Below, piece after piece: positions 1 to 6,123 of a DNA stretch of 6,184 nt; position 1 is the first letter of the stretch; each line of letters opens with the position of its first letter. The DNA comes from Syntrophaceae bacterium UBA4059 (lineage in GTDB: Bacteria > Desulfobacterota > Syntrophia > Syntrophales > Smithellaceae). Position numbers and translations under genes: made by a program. The notes below the pieces were generated by a model, which was not told the origin of the DNA, searched no databases, and saw only the letters and a list, made by a program, of their open reading frames with translations. The stretch covers positions 1-6,184 of the forward strand of contig DFZJ01000004.1 in the NCBI GenBank assembly GCA_002382045.1, written 5' to 3'.

Positions 1-1
1 A

Positions 2-1360
2 TTACTGTGCATGGCCATCCGGACGCGCCAGATTTTCAAAGGTGGTGAACTTGTCCAGAAAGGCCAGCCTGACGGATCCGGTGGGACCGTTTCTCTGTTT
101 GCCGATGATGATTTCGGCAATGCCTTTATTTGGATTTTCATCGGACTTGTTATAAACTTCGTCCCGGTAAATAAAGGCAATGACGTCCGCGTCCTGCTCA
201 ATGGCGCCTGATTCCCGCAAATCCGCCATCTGCGGGCGGCGGTCGTTCCTGTCTTCCACCTTCCGGTTGAGCTGAGACAGGGCGATGACCGGCACTTTGA
301 GTTCCTTGGCCAGTGCTTTGAGCGACCGACTGATTTCCGATATTTCCTGTTCACGCGAGTTGGTGTAGCCGCCGCCCCGCATCAACTGAATATAGTCCAC
401 AACAATTAACCCCAGACCCTGATCGGCTTTCAATCGTCTGGACTTTGCTTTCATTTCCAGAACGGTAATGGCGGGTGTATCGTCGATAAAAAGTGGCGCC
501 TCCGATAGTCTTCCCGCTGCGGTGGTCAGTTTCGGCCAGTCGGTTTCCCCCAGGAATCCCTTGCGCAGCCGCTGTGAATCAACCTTGGCTTCGGACGCAA
601 GCATTCTGAAAGCCAGTTGCTCCTTGGACATTTCGAGAGAAAAAATAGCCACGGGTGTTTGCGTTTCCAGGGAAGCAAATTGCGCAATATTGAGCGCAAA
701 TGCGGTTTTGCCCATGCTGGGGCGTCCGGCGATGATGATCAGGTCGGAATTCTGTAATCCGGAGGTCATATCATCGAATTTATCAAATCCGGTGGCCACG
801 CCGGTGATGAGTTCCTTCCGGGTGAAGAGATCTTCGATCGCACGAAAGCTTTCCTTCACAATGTCTTTAATGGGATAAAATGAGGGCCGGACTTTATTTT
901 CGGAAATTTCAAAAATACGGTGTTCCGCTTTATCCAGCACCTGATCAACATCAGCGCCTGTTTCATAGCAGCTGGTGATGATCTCGGTGGCTGATCCGAT
1001 CAGACCGCGTAAAATGGCTTTTTCTTTGACAATTTTTGCGTAATTGGCGACATTGGCAGCCGATGGAACATTATCCACCAACGATGCCAGATAAGCGACG
1101 CCGCCTACGGCATCCAGGATGTTCCTGTCTTTAAGCGCATTACTGAGCGTGATGAGATCAACGGGCTCGTTTTTCTCGGACAGTTCCACAATCACGGAGA
1201 AAATTTTGCGGTGAGATTCGCTGTAAAAATCACCTTTATTGATAATTTCCAATGCGGCGTTGATCGAACTGTTTTCCAACAGAATACTGCCTAGAATAGA
1301 CTGCTCGGCGTCGGTATTCTGCGGCGGGAGTTTATAAAGAGATGGATCGATATCTTTCAT
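2..1360 (-). CDS. dnaB: Replicative DNA helicase DnaB
   Basis: This is the hexameric 5'-3' helicase that unwinds DNA at the replication fork and recruits primase. The 452-residue length is normal for the family. The N-terminal helical domain opens with the typical PPQNTDAEQSILGSIL stretch (about 12-27), followed by a linker and the RecA-like C-terminal domain from about residue 185. The Walker A motif is GRPSMGKT (212-219), the catalytic glutamate lies in SLEM (E243), Walker B is LIVVDY (318-323), the sensor motif is LSQLNR (361-366), and the arginine finger is in KQRNG (R423). No intein interrupts these motifs, a common insertion point in dnaB. The ATG overlaps the rplI stop in an ATGA junction and is preceded by GAGGA, so it is probably translationally coupled as the last visible gene of the ribosomal operon. 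The TAA stop is at 4-2, so the gene is complete. Identification is very secure. Confidence 0.98.
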   Translation of the reverse strand: MKDIDPSLYKLPPQNTDAEQSILGSILLENSSINAALEIINKGDFYSESHRKIFSVIVELSEKNEPVDLITLSNALKDRNILDAVGGVAYLASLVDNVPSAANVANYAKIVKEKAILRGLIGSATEIITSCYETGADVDQVLDKAEHRIFEISENKVRPSFYPIKDIVKESFRAIEDLFTRKELITGVATGFDKFDDMTSGLQNSDLIIIAGRPSMGKTAFALNIAQFASLETQTPVAIFSLEMSKEQLAFRMLASEAKVDSQRLRKGFLGETDWPKLTTAAGRLSEAPLFIDDTPAITVLEMKAKSRRLKADQGLGLIVVDYIQLMRGGGYTNSREQEISEISRSLKALAKELKVPVIALSQLNRKVEDRNDRRPQMADLRESGAIEQDADVIAFIYRDEVYNKSDENPNKGIAEIIIGKQRNGPTGSVRLAFLDKFTTFENLARPDGHAQ

Positions 1361-1806
1361 GATTCCTCGCCGACCACATTCACTTTCAGTTCTGCTTCGA
1401 TGCCCGAATGCAGTTTGATTTTGACTTTAAATTCGCCTAAGTGTTTGATCTGTTCATCATGCACAATCATTTTGCGGTCGATGGCAAAACCCTTTTCTTT
1501 CAGTGCGGTTTCGATATCCTTGGAGGTGACGGAACCGAAAATCTTATGCTGATCACCAACTTTGCGCGACAAGGTCAGTGTCACCTGCGACAGTCGGGCC
1601 GCCAGATCCTGCGCAACGGCCTTTTCTTTTTGTGCTTTTTGCAGAACATTCTTCTTTTCCAATTCGAAGACTTTAATATTACTATCATCTGCCTCGACGG
1701 CCAGACCCTTGGGAATGAGCAAATTACGGGCGTAACCGTCGTTGACTTTAACCAAATCTCCGGCCTTGCCCAGGGAAGGCACGTTTTGTTTTAAAATAAC
1801 CTTCAT
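1357..1806 (-). CDS. rplI: 50S ribosomal protein L9
   Basis: L9 binds 23S rRNA near the base of the L1 stalk and helps restrain ribosome movement and frame slippage. The 149-residue protein has the standard family length. The rRNA-binding N-domain carries the family signature with conserved glycines, GKAGDLVKVNDGYARNLLIP (13-32). A long charged connecting helix follows (about 41-75), and then a C-terminal domain containing HKIFGSVT (87-94). The start is ATG with a near-perfect AGGAGG at six bases' spacing, the strongest ribosome binding site in the window, as expected for a ribosomal protein needed in quantity. It lies 36 bases after the DUF2232 gene, and its TGA overlaps the dnaB ATG. Confidence 0.98.
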   Translation of the reverse strand: MKVILKQNVPSLGKAGDLVKVNDGYARNLLIPKGLAVEADDSNIKVFELEKKNVLQKAQKEKAVAQDLAARLSQVTLTLSRKVGDQHKIFGSVTSKDIETALKEKGFAIDRKMIVHDEQIKHLGEFKVKIKLHSGIEAELKVNVVGEES

Positions 1807-1842
1807 AGAAAACCTCCTGTTAACATTGAATGATAGATAAAA

Positions 1843-2808
1843 TTAATCAGTTTTCTGGTCTTTTTGGAAATATTTACGAAAATCAATCCAGATGTCGAAG
1901 AATCCCACTGCTGCTATTGCTATCATAAGCATTTGCTGAATCGCAATTAAAAAATAGAAAAACCAGCGGAAAAACATCGAGATGTTTTTATTGTTAAAGA
2001 AGAAGCTAACAATAGCAAGGCCTTGCAGAAGATAAATGAAAGAGGCAACGATAAACAGGTTAATACCGACATAACGGACAACTGTTTGAGGGACAAAGCC
2101 AAGACCGCCGCCGGCAATAAAAATCCAGACCAGCCAATGCGGCGCCCGCCATTCGGAAAGCGTCGAAAGATTGGGCAGGTCAATTCCGTGTCGGTGCAGC
2201 AGTTTATTTCCCATAAGAACATTGATCCAGGTTGTGAATAATACCGCAATGACACAAAGGGCAGGGAAAATCCGGGTGAACATTTGAATGACCGCAGGCT
2301 TGCTGTCTGTAATTGCACTGATTTCTTCGGGACTTAAAGGCAATCGGCCATAGAACTGTATATTTAATTCAACCGCTTCCGTAATATGCTTTTCGAGCAA
2401 CTGTAAGGGGCTGATGGAAAGTTGCATCCCCCCGTAAACAAAATAAAACACAACCCCGCCCAGAATTGCCAAAGAGGGAAGGAGCACAATGAGATCTATG
2501 GGATAGTTTTTCCGGGTTATCCGGGCCATCATCATACCGGCCAGTCCCATGGCCGCCAGGGCAAATACTGGAATAACGGCATGCCTAAAGAAAGATAAAA
2601 CGATCATGATGGCGAAAAGCGCGGTAAGATAAGCAATCAGTGTTTTGGTCTGATCGTTAAAAATGGACAGGACAAACAAAACCATCGGCAGGGTCATGAG
2701 AAACACCAGACCGATGAAAGGAATCAGAGAGGCTGTTGAAAACAATACAACGATCAATAACAGCCGGAAAAACGGGCTATGAGGGGATAATAAATTCAAT
2801 TTTACCAA
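1843..2808 (-). CDS. DUF2232 (YybS-like) polytopic membrane protein
   Basis: This is an integral membrane protein of unknown function, recognised from its position between rpsR and rplI and from its overall build as a DUF2232/YybS-type protein. From the start chosen here (321 residues) it has about eight or nine hydrophobic segments: a run of closely spaced ones in the first half, a soluble loop with the acidic stretch LSPEEISAI, and three more after the conserved-looking LSEWRAPHWLVW segment. The open frame extends upstream to a TTG at 2958, which would give 371 residues. That start has no ribosome binding site and overlaps rpsR by 23 bases, and the extra 50 residues are basic and non-membrane-like and cross a strong hairpin (2880-2920). 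I prefer the TTG at 2808, with AGG nine bases upstream and a length nearer the usual ~310. The start remains uncertain and TTG 2799 is another option. The stop is TAA. Confidence 0.8.
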   Translation of the reverse strand: MVKLNLLSPHSPFFRLLLIVVLFSTASLIPFIGLVFLMTLPMVLFVLSIFNDQTKTLIAYLTALFAIMIVLSFFRHAVIPVFALAAMGLAGMMMARITRKNYPIDLIVLLPSLAILGGVVFYFVYGGMQLSISPLQLLEKHITEAVELNIQFYGRLPLSPEEISAITDSKPAVIQMFTRIFPALCVIAVLFTTWINVLMGNKLLHRHGIDLPNLSTLSEWRAPHWLVWIFIAGGGLGFVPQTVVRYVGINLFIVASFIYLLQGLAIVSFFFNNKNISMFFRWFFYFLIAIQQMLMIAIAAVGFFDIWIDFRKYFQKDQKTD

Positions 2809-2879
2809 GAATAATAACCTGCGCTGAAAATGGGTAATGCGATTAAAAAAAATCAGTAAAGGCCTGCGGATAAAATTAA

Positions 2880-2920
2880 CACCGGCCGGTTCCAATCGAT
2901 ATGAATAAAACCGGCCGGCG
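2880..2920 (-). promoter_or_regulatory. GC-rich hairpin after rpsR (possible attenuator or processing site)
   Basis: On the minus strand, arms CGCCGGCCGGTT (2920-2909) and AACCGGCCGGTG (2891-2880) pair over 12 bp with one G-U, around a 17-base loop. The 3' arm is followed by a T-rich stretch (TTAATTTTAT). It begins 15 bases past the rpsR stop. This could be a weak intrinsic terminator that lowers expression of the genes downstream of rpsR, or an RNA processing or stabilising element. The structure is seen in the sequence; the role is inferred. A third GGCCGG copy at 2944-2939, overlapping the rpsR stop region, could form a competing pairing. Confidence 0.5.
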
Positions 2921-2935
2921 GTTGCAAAATGGTTT

Positions 2936-3205
2936 TTACCGGCCTTCCGCCGTGACAAAGGGCATGATGGCGATGGTGCGGGCGCGTTTGATCGCGACAG
3001 TCAGTTCTCTTTGGTGTCCGGCGCAATTGCCTGTAATTCTTCTGGGCATGATCTTACCGCGTTCCGTAACAAAATTATTGAGAATCATCGGGTTTTTATA
3101 ATCAATCTTAATATTAGAGTCCGTGCAGAAGCGGCAGAATTTCTTTCTGTGAAAAAATTTCTTCTGGGGCGGACGGGATGGTCTTTCGCCGTTTTGTATA
3201 GCCAT
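2936..3205 (-). CDS. rpsR: 30S ribosomal protein S18
   Basis: S18 binds the central domain of 16S rRNA as a heterodimer with S6, the product of the gene just upstream. The 89 residues are typical. Conserved features are the KFCRFC motif (22-27), IDYKN (34-38), ERGKIMPRRITG (48-59) and the basic AIKRAR segment (71-76). C24, C27, C61 and H64 form a C-x2-C ... C-x2-H pattern, that of the zinc-binding form of S18; zinc binding is inferred. The ATG has AGGAG at seven bases' spacing, located inside the last codons of rpsF, and starts two bases after the rpsF TAA, so the two proteins should be made in equal amounts. The stop is TAA. Confidence 0.97.
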   Translation of the reverse strand: MAIQNGERPSRPPQKKFFHRKKFCRFCTDSNIKIDYKNPMILNNFVTERGKIMPRRITGNCAGHQRELTVAIKRARTIAIMPFVTAEGR

Positions 3206-3207
3206 GG

Positions 3208-3681
3208 TTATTCTCCTTTCGTTGTGCTGTCTTCGCGTGTGATTGCTTTTCTGAATGTCGGCCTGCCCTGTCTTGTGTCGCCTGCGGGCTTTTCATCTCT
3301 GTTAGCCGACGCGTTATCAGCCGTTTCGATGCGTATCTGCGTGCGCTTCACTTCGGCTACGGCGACTTCCGCCTCCATGCCTTCGCGGGTGACGGCGCCT
3401 TCTTTGGTGACGGTCATGAATTTTAAAACCCGATCGTCAATTTTAAAATTTCTTTCCATTTCGGCCACGATGGAACCGTCACCGGCATAGTCGATGAAAA
3501 AATAAAATCCGTCTTTTTGTTTTTTGATTTCGTAGGCCAGGCGCCGTTTGCCCCATTTTTCAGCTTTGGCGATGACCCCTTTGCGTTCGGTGATGATGCT
3601 GGAAGATTTATCCATGATGGCGGCGATATCTTCTTCCGTCAAATCCGTTTTGACAATAGCGATAACTTCGTATCTTTTCAA
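3208..3681 (-). CDS. rpsF: 30S ribosomal protein S6 (TTG start)
   Basis: S6 partners S18 on the 16S rRNA platform. The ferredoxin-like core occupies about residues 1-95: MKRYEVIAIV strand, TEEDIAAI helix, KWGKRRLAYEIKKQKDGFYFFIDY hairpin (43-65), and FKIDDRVLKFMTVT (79-92). Residues 96-157 form a long, charged, probably disordered tail, making the protein longer than the ~95-135 residues usual for S6. The start codon is TTG (3681-3679), not ATG. It is fixed by the conserved N-terminus and by AAAGGAG six bases upstream, and no in-frame ATG fits. First gene of the ribosomal operon, 121 bases downstream of the dehydrogenase gene. Regulation by the S6:S18 complex acting on the leader is known in other bacteria and is possible here. 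Confidence 0.97.
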   Translation of the reverse strand: MKRYEVIAIVKTDLTEEDIAAIMDKSSSIITERKGVIAKAEKWGKRRLAYEIKKQKDGFYFFIDYAGDGSIVAEMERNFKIDDRVLKFMTVTKEGAVTREGMEAEVAVAEVKRTQIRIETADNASANRDEKPAGDTRQGRPTFRKAITREDSTTKGE

Positions 3682-3687
3682 AATTTT

Positions 3688-3725
3688 CTCCTTTCGGCTC
3701 TAAAGCCCCTGATGAATTTCAGGAG
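3688..3725 (-). promoter_or_regulatory. rpsF mRNA leader with foldable hairpins at the ribosome binding site
   Basis: Upstream of the rpsF TTG the transcript can form CTCCTGA/TCAGGGG around a six-base loop (3725-3719 with 3712-3706, one G-U). An adjacent, slightly overlapping GGCT/AGCC hairpin (3707-3696) sits directly before a G and the AAAGGAG ribosome binding site (3694-3688). CTCCT at 3725-3721 can alternatively pair with AGGAG at 3692-3688 and mask the site. A CCG trinucleotide lies just before the ribosome binding site, a feature reported for S6:S18-binding rpsF leaders in other bacteria. The pairings are visible; autoregulation is inferred and the match to the known motif is incomplete. 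Confidence 0.35.
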
Positions 3726-3759
3726 CAAGGGGAGTCCATATAAAATTGCGTTGATGCCT

Positions 3760-3786
3760 TCTATACCAGGCTTGTTTGAAAATCAA
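3760..3786 (-). promoter_or_regulatory. Candidate promoter of the rpsF-rpsR-DUF2232-rplI-dnaB operon
   Basis: On the minus strand a -35-like TTGATT (3786-3781) is followed after 15 bases by TATAGA (3765-3760), preceded by TG with one base between, an extended -10 arrangement that tolerates a short spacer. A start near 3753 would give a leader of about 72 bases. It lies in the 121-base gap after the dehydrogenase gene. No clear terminator separates the two operons, so read-through from lsrF is also possible. The assignment is by eye only. Confidence 0.45.
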
Positions 3787-3802
3787 GGATTATGTTAATT
3801 GT

Positions 3803-4816
3803 TTATTCATGCGGCTTAATGATGACTTTGATGGATTCCCTGCCTTCCGATACCAGTTGAAAACCTTTGGCAATGTCGGTTAAACGAAGACGGTGGGTGA
3901 CCAGATCATCCACTGTGATTCTGCCGGATTCCAGCAAGTTCATTGCTTCGGTAATGTCCGGGGGGCCGCAGTAGTAGGACGTCAGAATAGTAATTTCTTT
4001 CATCCAGAAATCATTGATCGGAACGACAACCTTTTTATCCGGTGCGGGAACAGCAAACAGGACAATCATGCCCCCTTTATCGATGCACTTCCATGCCTGT
4101 TCCACGGCGGAATCAGCCGCGGCGCATAAAAATACGACATCGGCCTTTTGGCCATTTTCCGCAACCAGCCGTTCTGAGAAATTATTCGTCGCGTCGATGG
4201 CGCTATCGGCCCCCAAGCGCGAGGCAAATTCCAGTTTTGTCTTGTTGATATCGGCGGCTATGACTTTACATCCTTTTGCCCTGGCCAGTTTCACATGAAG
4301 CAGTCCGGCCATTCCGCACCCGATGATCAATACAGACTGACCCTTTTTGACACGGGCCAGCCGCTGCGCCCGAACGACGCAGGCCAGGGGTTCAATGAAT
4401 GTGCTTTGATCGCAGGTAATTTTTTCAGGCAGGAGATAGGTCCCGCGTTCCACAAGAATCTCCGGGACCAGGATATATTCGGCAAAGCCGCCGGGCAGCC
4501 GTTCTTTTATTTCCGTGCATTGCGGATGGTGACCGTTCAGACAATAAGAACACTTTCCGCAGGGGACTTTCGGAGCGATAAAAACCCGGTCGCCTGGGTG
4601 ATATTTTTTTACGTCAGTCCCGACGGAGACAACCTGCCCGCCTATTTCATGCCCCTGCACCAGCGGGGCTCGCGGGAGCCGGTACCATTCGACGACATCA
4701 CTCCCGCAGATGCCGCAGGACATGACCTTGACCAGCATCTCTTTCGGCCCGGGGGCAGGCGTCGCGATTTCTTCGATCCGGATGTCTTTATTATTATACC
4801 AGCAGGAAACTTTCAT
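3803..4816 (-). CDS. Zinc-dependent medium-chain alcohol/polyol dehydrogenase
   Basis: A 337-residue medium-chain dehydrogenase of the sorbitol/threonine/galactitol dehydrogenase type, oxidising a hydroxyl group with a nicotinamide cofactor. Catalytic zinc ligands are expected at C37 (CGICGSD), H56 and E57 (GHE) and E142 (IEPL). The structural zinc site is complete: C86, C89, C92 and C100. The Rossmann fold carries GCGMAG (166-171), and D189 at the end of the second strand suggests NAD+ rather than NADP+. The start is ATG, overlapping the lsrF-like stop as ATGA with GAAGGA just upstream, so the two are translationally coupled and probably act in one pathway. The substrate cannot be read from the sequence; a sugar alcohol, sugar phosphate or hydroxyketone product of that pathway is a reasonable guess. 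Stop TAA. The family is secure, the substrate unknown. Confidence 0.93.
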   Translation of the reverse strand: MKVSCWYNNKDIRIEEIATPAPGPKEMLVKVMSCGICGSDVVEWYRLPRAPLVQGHEIGGQVVSVGTDVKKYHPGDRVFIAPKVPCGKCSYCLNGHHPQCTEIKERLPGGFAEYILVPEILVERGTYLLPEKITCDQSTFIEPLACVVRAQRLARVKKGQSVLIIGCGMAGLLHVKLARAKGCKVIAADINKTKLEFASRLGADSAIDATNNFSERLVAENGQKADVVFLCAAADSAVEQAWKCIDKGGMIVLFAVPAPDKKVVVPINDFWMKEITILTSYYCGPPDITEAMNLLESGRITVDDLVTHRLRLTDIAKGFQLVSEGRESIKVIIKPHE

Positions 4817-5691
4817 TTGTCCTTCAATGCATGATAAAGATCAAAGGCTGCGGCCGGCGTTTTGTTGTCATGGACGACGGCCCGCACGGCCTTAATCATG
4901 GCAACCGGCGCATCCGACTGGAAGATGTTGCGTCCCATATCAACACCGGCGGCGCCTCTCTGGACCGCGTTATAGGCCATCGTCAGAGCGTCCAGCTCCG
5001 GTATTTTCTTGCCGCCGGCCATGACAATCGGCACGGGGCAGGATGCGGTAACCGTTTCAAAATCTTCATCCACATAATAGGTCTTGATATAGTGAGCGCC
5101 AAGCTCCGCGCATATCCGACAGGCCAGCCGGAAGTATTTGGCGTCGCGCGCCATATCCTTGCCTACCGCGGTTACCGCGAGCGTCGGAATACCGTAACGG
5201 TTGCCGATATCAACCATTTTGGTCATATTGATGATCGACTGCCTTTCGAATTCACCGCCGATAAATACCTGGACCGCCATGGCACAGACATTTAAGCGGA
5301 TGGATTCTTCAATATCAACAGCGATATCTTCATTGGACAGTTCTTTAAGAATGCTGGCGCCTCCGGAAACCCGCAGCACAATGGATTGAGAAGTGGAAGG
5401 CGGCACAACACTGCGGAGAATTCCCCGGGTCAGCATCAGGGTGTCCGCGTAAGGAACCAGTGGAAGGATGTTGATATCCACCCGTTCCAGACCGGTGGTG
5501 GGCCCCTGGAAATAACCGTGATCAATGGCCAGCATAACCGTTCGGCCGGAGACGGGATTGAAAATCCGCGCCAGCCTGTTTTTCATCCCCCAATCCATGG
5601 AATTTGAACCTTTGAGGAAAAATCCCTCCGTTTTCTGCGGTATATCGGTATAAAATGTTTTAGCTTCTTTAATTCCATCCGTGTCCGCCAT
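4813..5691 (-). CDS. lsrF: LsrF-type 3-hydroxy-5-phosphonooxypentane-2,4-dione thiolase / DhnA-family aldolase
   Basis: A TIM-barrel protein of the DhnA/class I archaeal-type aldolase family. It closely resembles E. coli LsrF as I remember that sequence: both start MAD, both have FNP, then DHGYFQGPTTGLER, RGILRSVVPP, GKDM, IKTYYV and SGVDMGRNIFQSD-like blocks, with nearly the same length (292 versus 291). LsrF splits phosphorylated AI-2 product into DHAP and acetyl-CoA. Visible residues include D57-H58 after the first barrel strands, the Schiff-base lysine K203 in YIKTYY (the same number as in E. coli), the GGKK phosphate loop (226-229) and GRNIFQ (253-258). The ATG at 5691 aligns with the E. 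coli start and is preceded by AAAGGAGA, about ten bases away. It heads a two-gene unit with the zinc dehydrogenase. No lsrK, lsrG, lsrR or transporter gene is in the window, so a role in AI-2 breakdown is uncertain; a related aldolase/thiolase step on another phosphorylated sugar is possible. Confidence 0.88.
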   Translation of the reverse strand: MADTDGIKEAKTFYTDIPQKTEGFFLKGSNSMDWGMKNRLARIFNPVSGRTVMLAIDHGYFQGPTTGLERVDINILPLVPYADTLMLTRGILRSVVPPSTSQSIVLRVSGGASILKELSNEDIAVDIEESIRLNVCAMAVQVFIGGEFERQSIINMTKMVDIGNRYGIPTLAVTAVGKDMARDAKYFRLACRICAELGAHYIKTYYVDEDFETVTASCPVPIVMAGGKKIPELDALTMAYNAVQRGAAGVDMGRNIFQSDAPVAMIKAVRAVVHDNKTPAAAFDLYHALKDK

Positions 5692-5761
5692 TTATGGTGT
5701 TCTCCTTTCCGCCTTGAATCTTTTATGGTTACCTATTCAGTGTATGCTATGACATCTCGAA

Positions 5762-5790
5762 CTTTTATTACAACCCCGCATTTTAGTCAA
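5762..5790 (-). promoter_or_regulatory. Candidate promoter of the lsrF-dehydrogenase operon
   Basis: On the minus strand TTGACT (5790-5785) is followed after exactly 17 bases by TAAAAG (5767-5762). Initiation near 5755 would give a leader of about 64 bases before the lsrF ATG. The -35 is good and the -10 only fair. A second TTGACG lies 11 bases further upstream (5801-5796), without a well-spaced -10. The short dyad GGTTACC (5728-5734) in the leader could be an operator half but is too short to rely on. Apart from this the 187 bases between lsrF and the remnant's start (5692-5878) show nothing I can name. Confidence 0.4.
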
Positions 5791-5878
5791 CACTGGCGTC
5801 AATTTATCATCTTTATCCTTGAAATTCCAGACCAATGCAGAGTAATGACAGTAGAACGTCTTAGAGAAAAGGAATACA

Positions 5879-5978
5879 GTGAACCCTGTGGATGCCCTGA
5901 AAAACATTTACCTCGATGCCGTACGTGAGGTTGATCCGGCAGGTCATCGTCCTGGGTGTCGGGAAGGCATCGGCAGAA
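5879..5978 (+). pseudogene. Remnant of glycerate 2-kinase (DUF4147/MOFRL family)
   Basis: A plus-strand gene relic, divergent from lsrF. AAGGA (5869-5873) stands five bases before a GTG at 5879, which opens NPVDALKNIYLDAVREVDP, a stretch that reads like the N-terminus of bacterial glycerate 2-kinases (typically M-x-P ... L-x-x-I/L-Y/F-x-x-A-x-x-x-V-D-P). After residue ~21 (5941) the sequence changes frame, and from 5943 reads VIVLGVGKASA, the family's conserved glycine-rich GKAS motif, which in intact proteins follows some tens of residues later. The match ends at about 5976, where the terminator arm begins. Intact enzymes have roughly 400-450 residues, so an internal deletion with frame change and loss of nearly the whole 3' part are inferred. 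As it stands the first frame would encode only 50 residues to a TGA at 6029. Both matches are from memory and short, but their order, spacing and the intact translation start support the call. Confidence 0.6.
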
Positions 5979-6009
5979 AAAACCCGCCTTTTAAGCGGGT
6001 TTTTTCTGC
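5973..6009. terminator. Bidirectional intrinsic terminator
   Basis: A perfect 15-bp inverted repeat (5973-5987 and 5995-6009) with a seven-base loop. The core is CCCGC/GCGGG, flanked by six As on one side and six Ts on the other, so a U tract follows the GC stem on either strand. On the minus strand it lies 27 bases past the tRNA 3' end and should end that transcript. On the plus strand it closes the glycerate kinase remnant and would originally have served both convergent units. Confidence 0.9.
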
Positions 6010-6036
6010 AGCATTAAATCCTATCGGATGATGGCT

Positions 6037-6113
6037 TGGTGGGCAATGAGAGACTCGAACTCTCGGCCTATGGCTTCGGAGGCCAGCGCTCTATCCATCT
6101 GAGCTAATTGCCC
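6037..6113 (-). tRNA. tRNA-Arg(CCG)
   Basis: A complete 77-base cloverleaf. The acceptor stem GGGCAAT/ATTGCCC pairs perfectly. The D arm GCTC/GAGC encloses AGATGGATA, with the A20 region typical of arginine tRNAs. The anticodon loop CTCCGAA gives CCG (6079-6077), reading CGG. The T arm is GAGAG-TTCGAGT-CTCTC, the discriminator is A, and the 3' CCA is encoded. The outermost anticodon-stem pair is C-U and does not pair; the other four pair normally. The variable loop has five bases. Identification is secure. Confidence 0.97.
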
Positions 6114-6123
6114 ACGCCCGGTG

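Noticed and set aside
560..760. Possible intein in dnaB
   Set aside because: The helicase motifs are contiguous and the protein has the normal length, so no insertion is present.
2839..2860. Run of eight Ts (minus strand) upstream of the DUF2232 start, considered as a terminator tail or a frameshift site
   Set aside because: No GC-rich hairpin directly precedes the run, and the frame downstream is continuous, so neither role is supported.
3011..3490. A 159-codon plus-strand frame antisense to rpsR and rpsF
   Set aside because: It runs opposite two certain ribosomal protein genes and its peptide has no recognisable domain.
4295..4834. A 179-codon plus-strand frame antisense to the dehydrogenase gene
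   Set aside because: It is a shadow of a strongly conserved gene; its peptide shows no family features and it lacks a convincing ribosome binding site.
5819..5848. Possible plus-strand promoter TTGAAA - 18 bases - TAATGA for the kinase remnant
   Set aside because: The -35 is acceptable, but the -10 matches the consensus poorly, so it was not listed as a feature.
5725..5928. A 67-codon plus-strand frame upstream of lsrF
   Set aside because: It has no recognisable product, is low in typical coding features, and overlaps in another frame the better supported glycerate kinase remnant.
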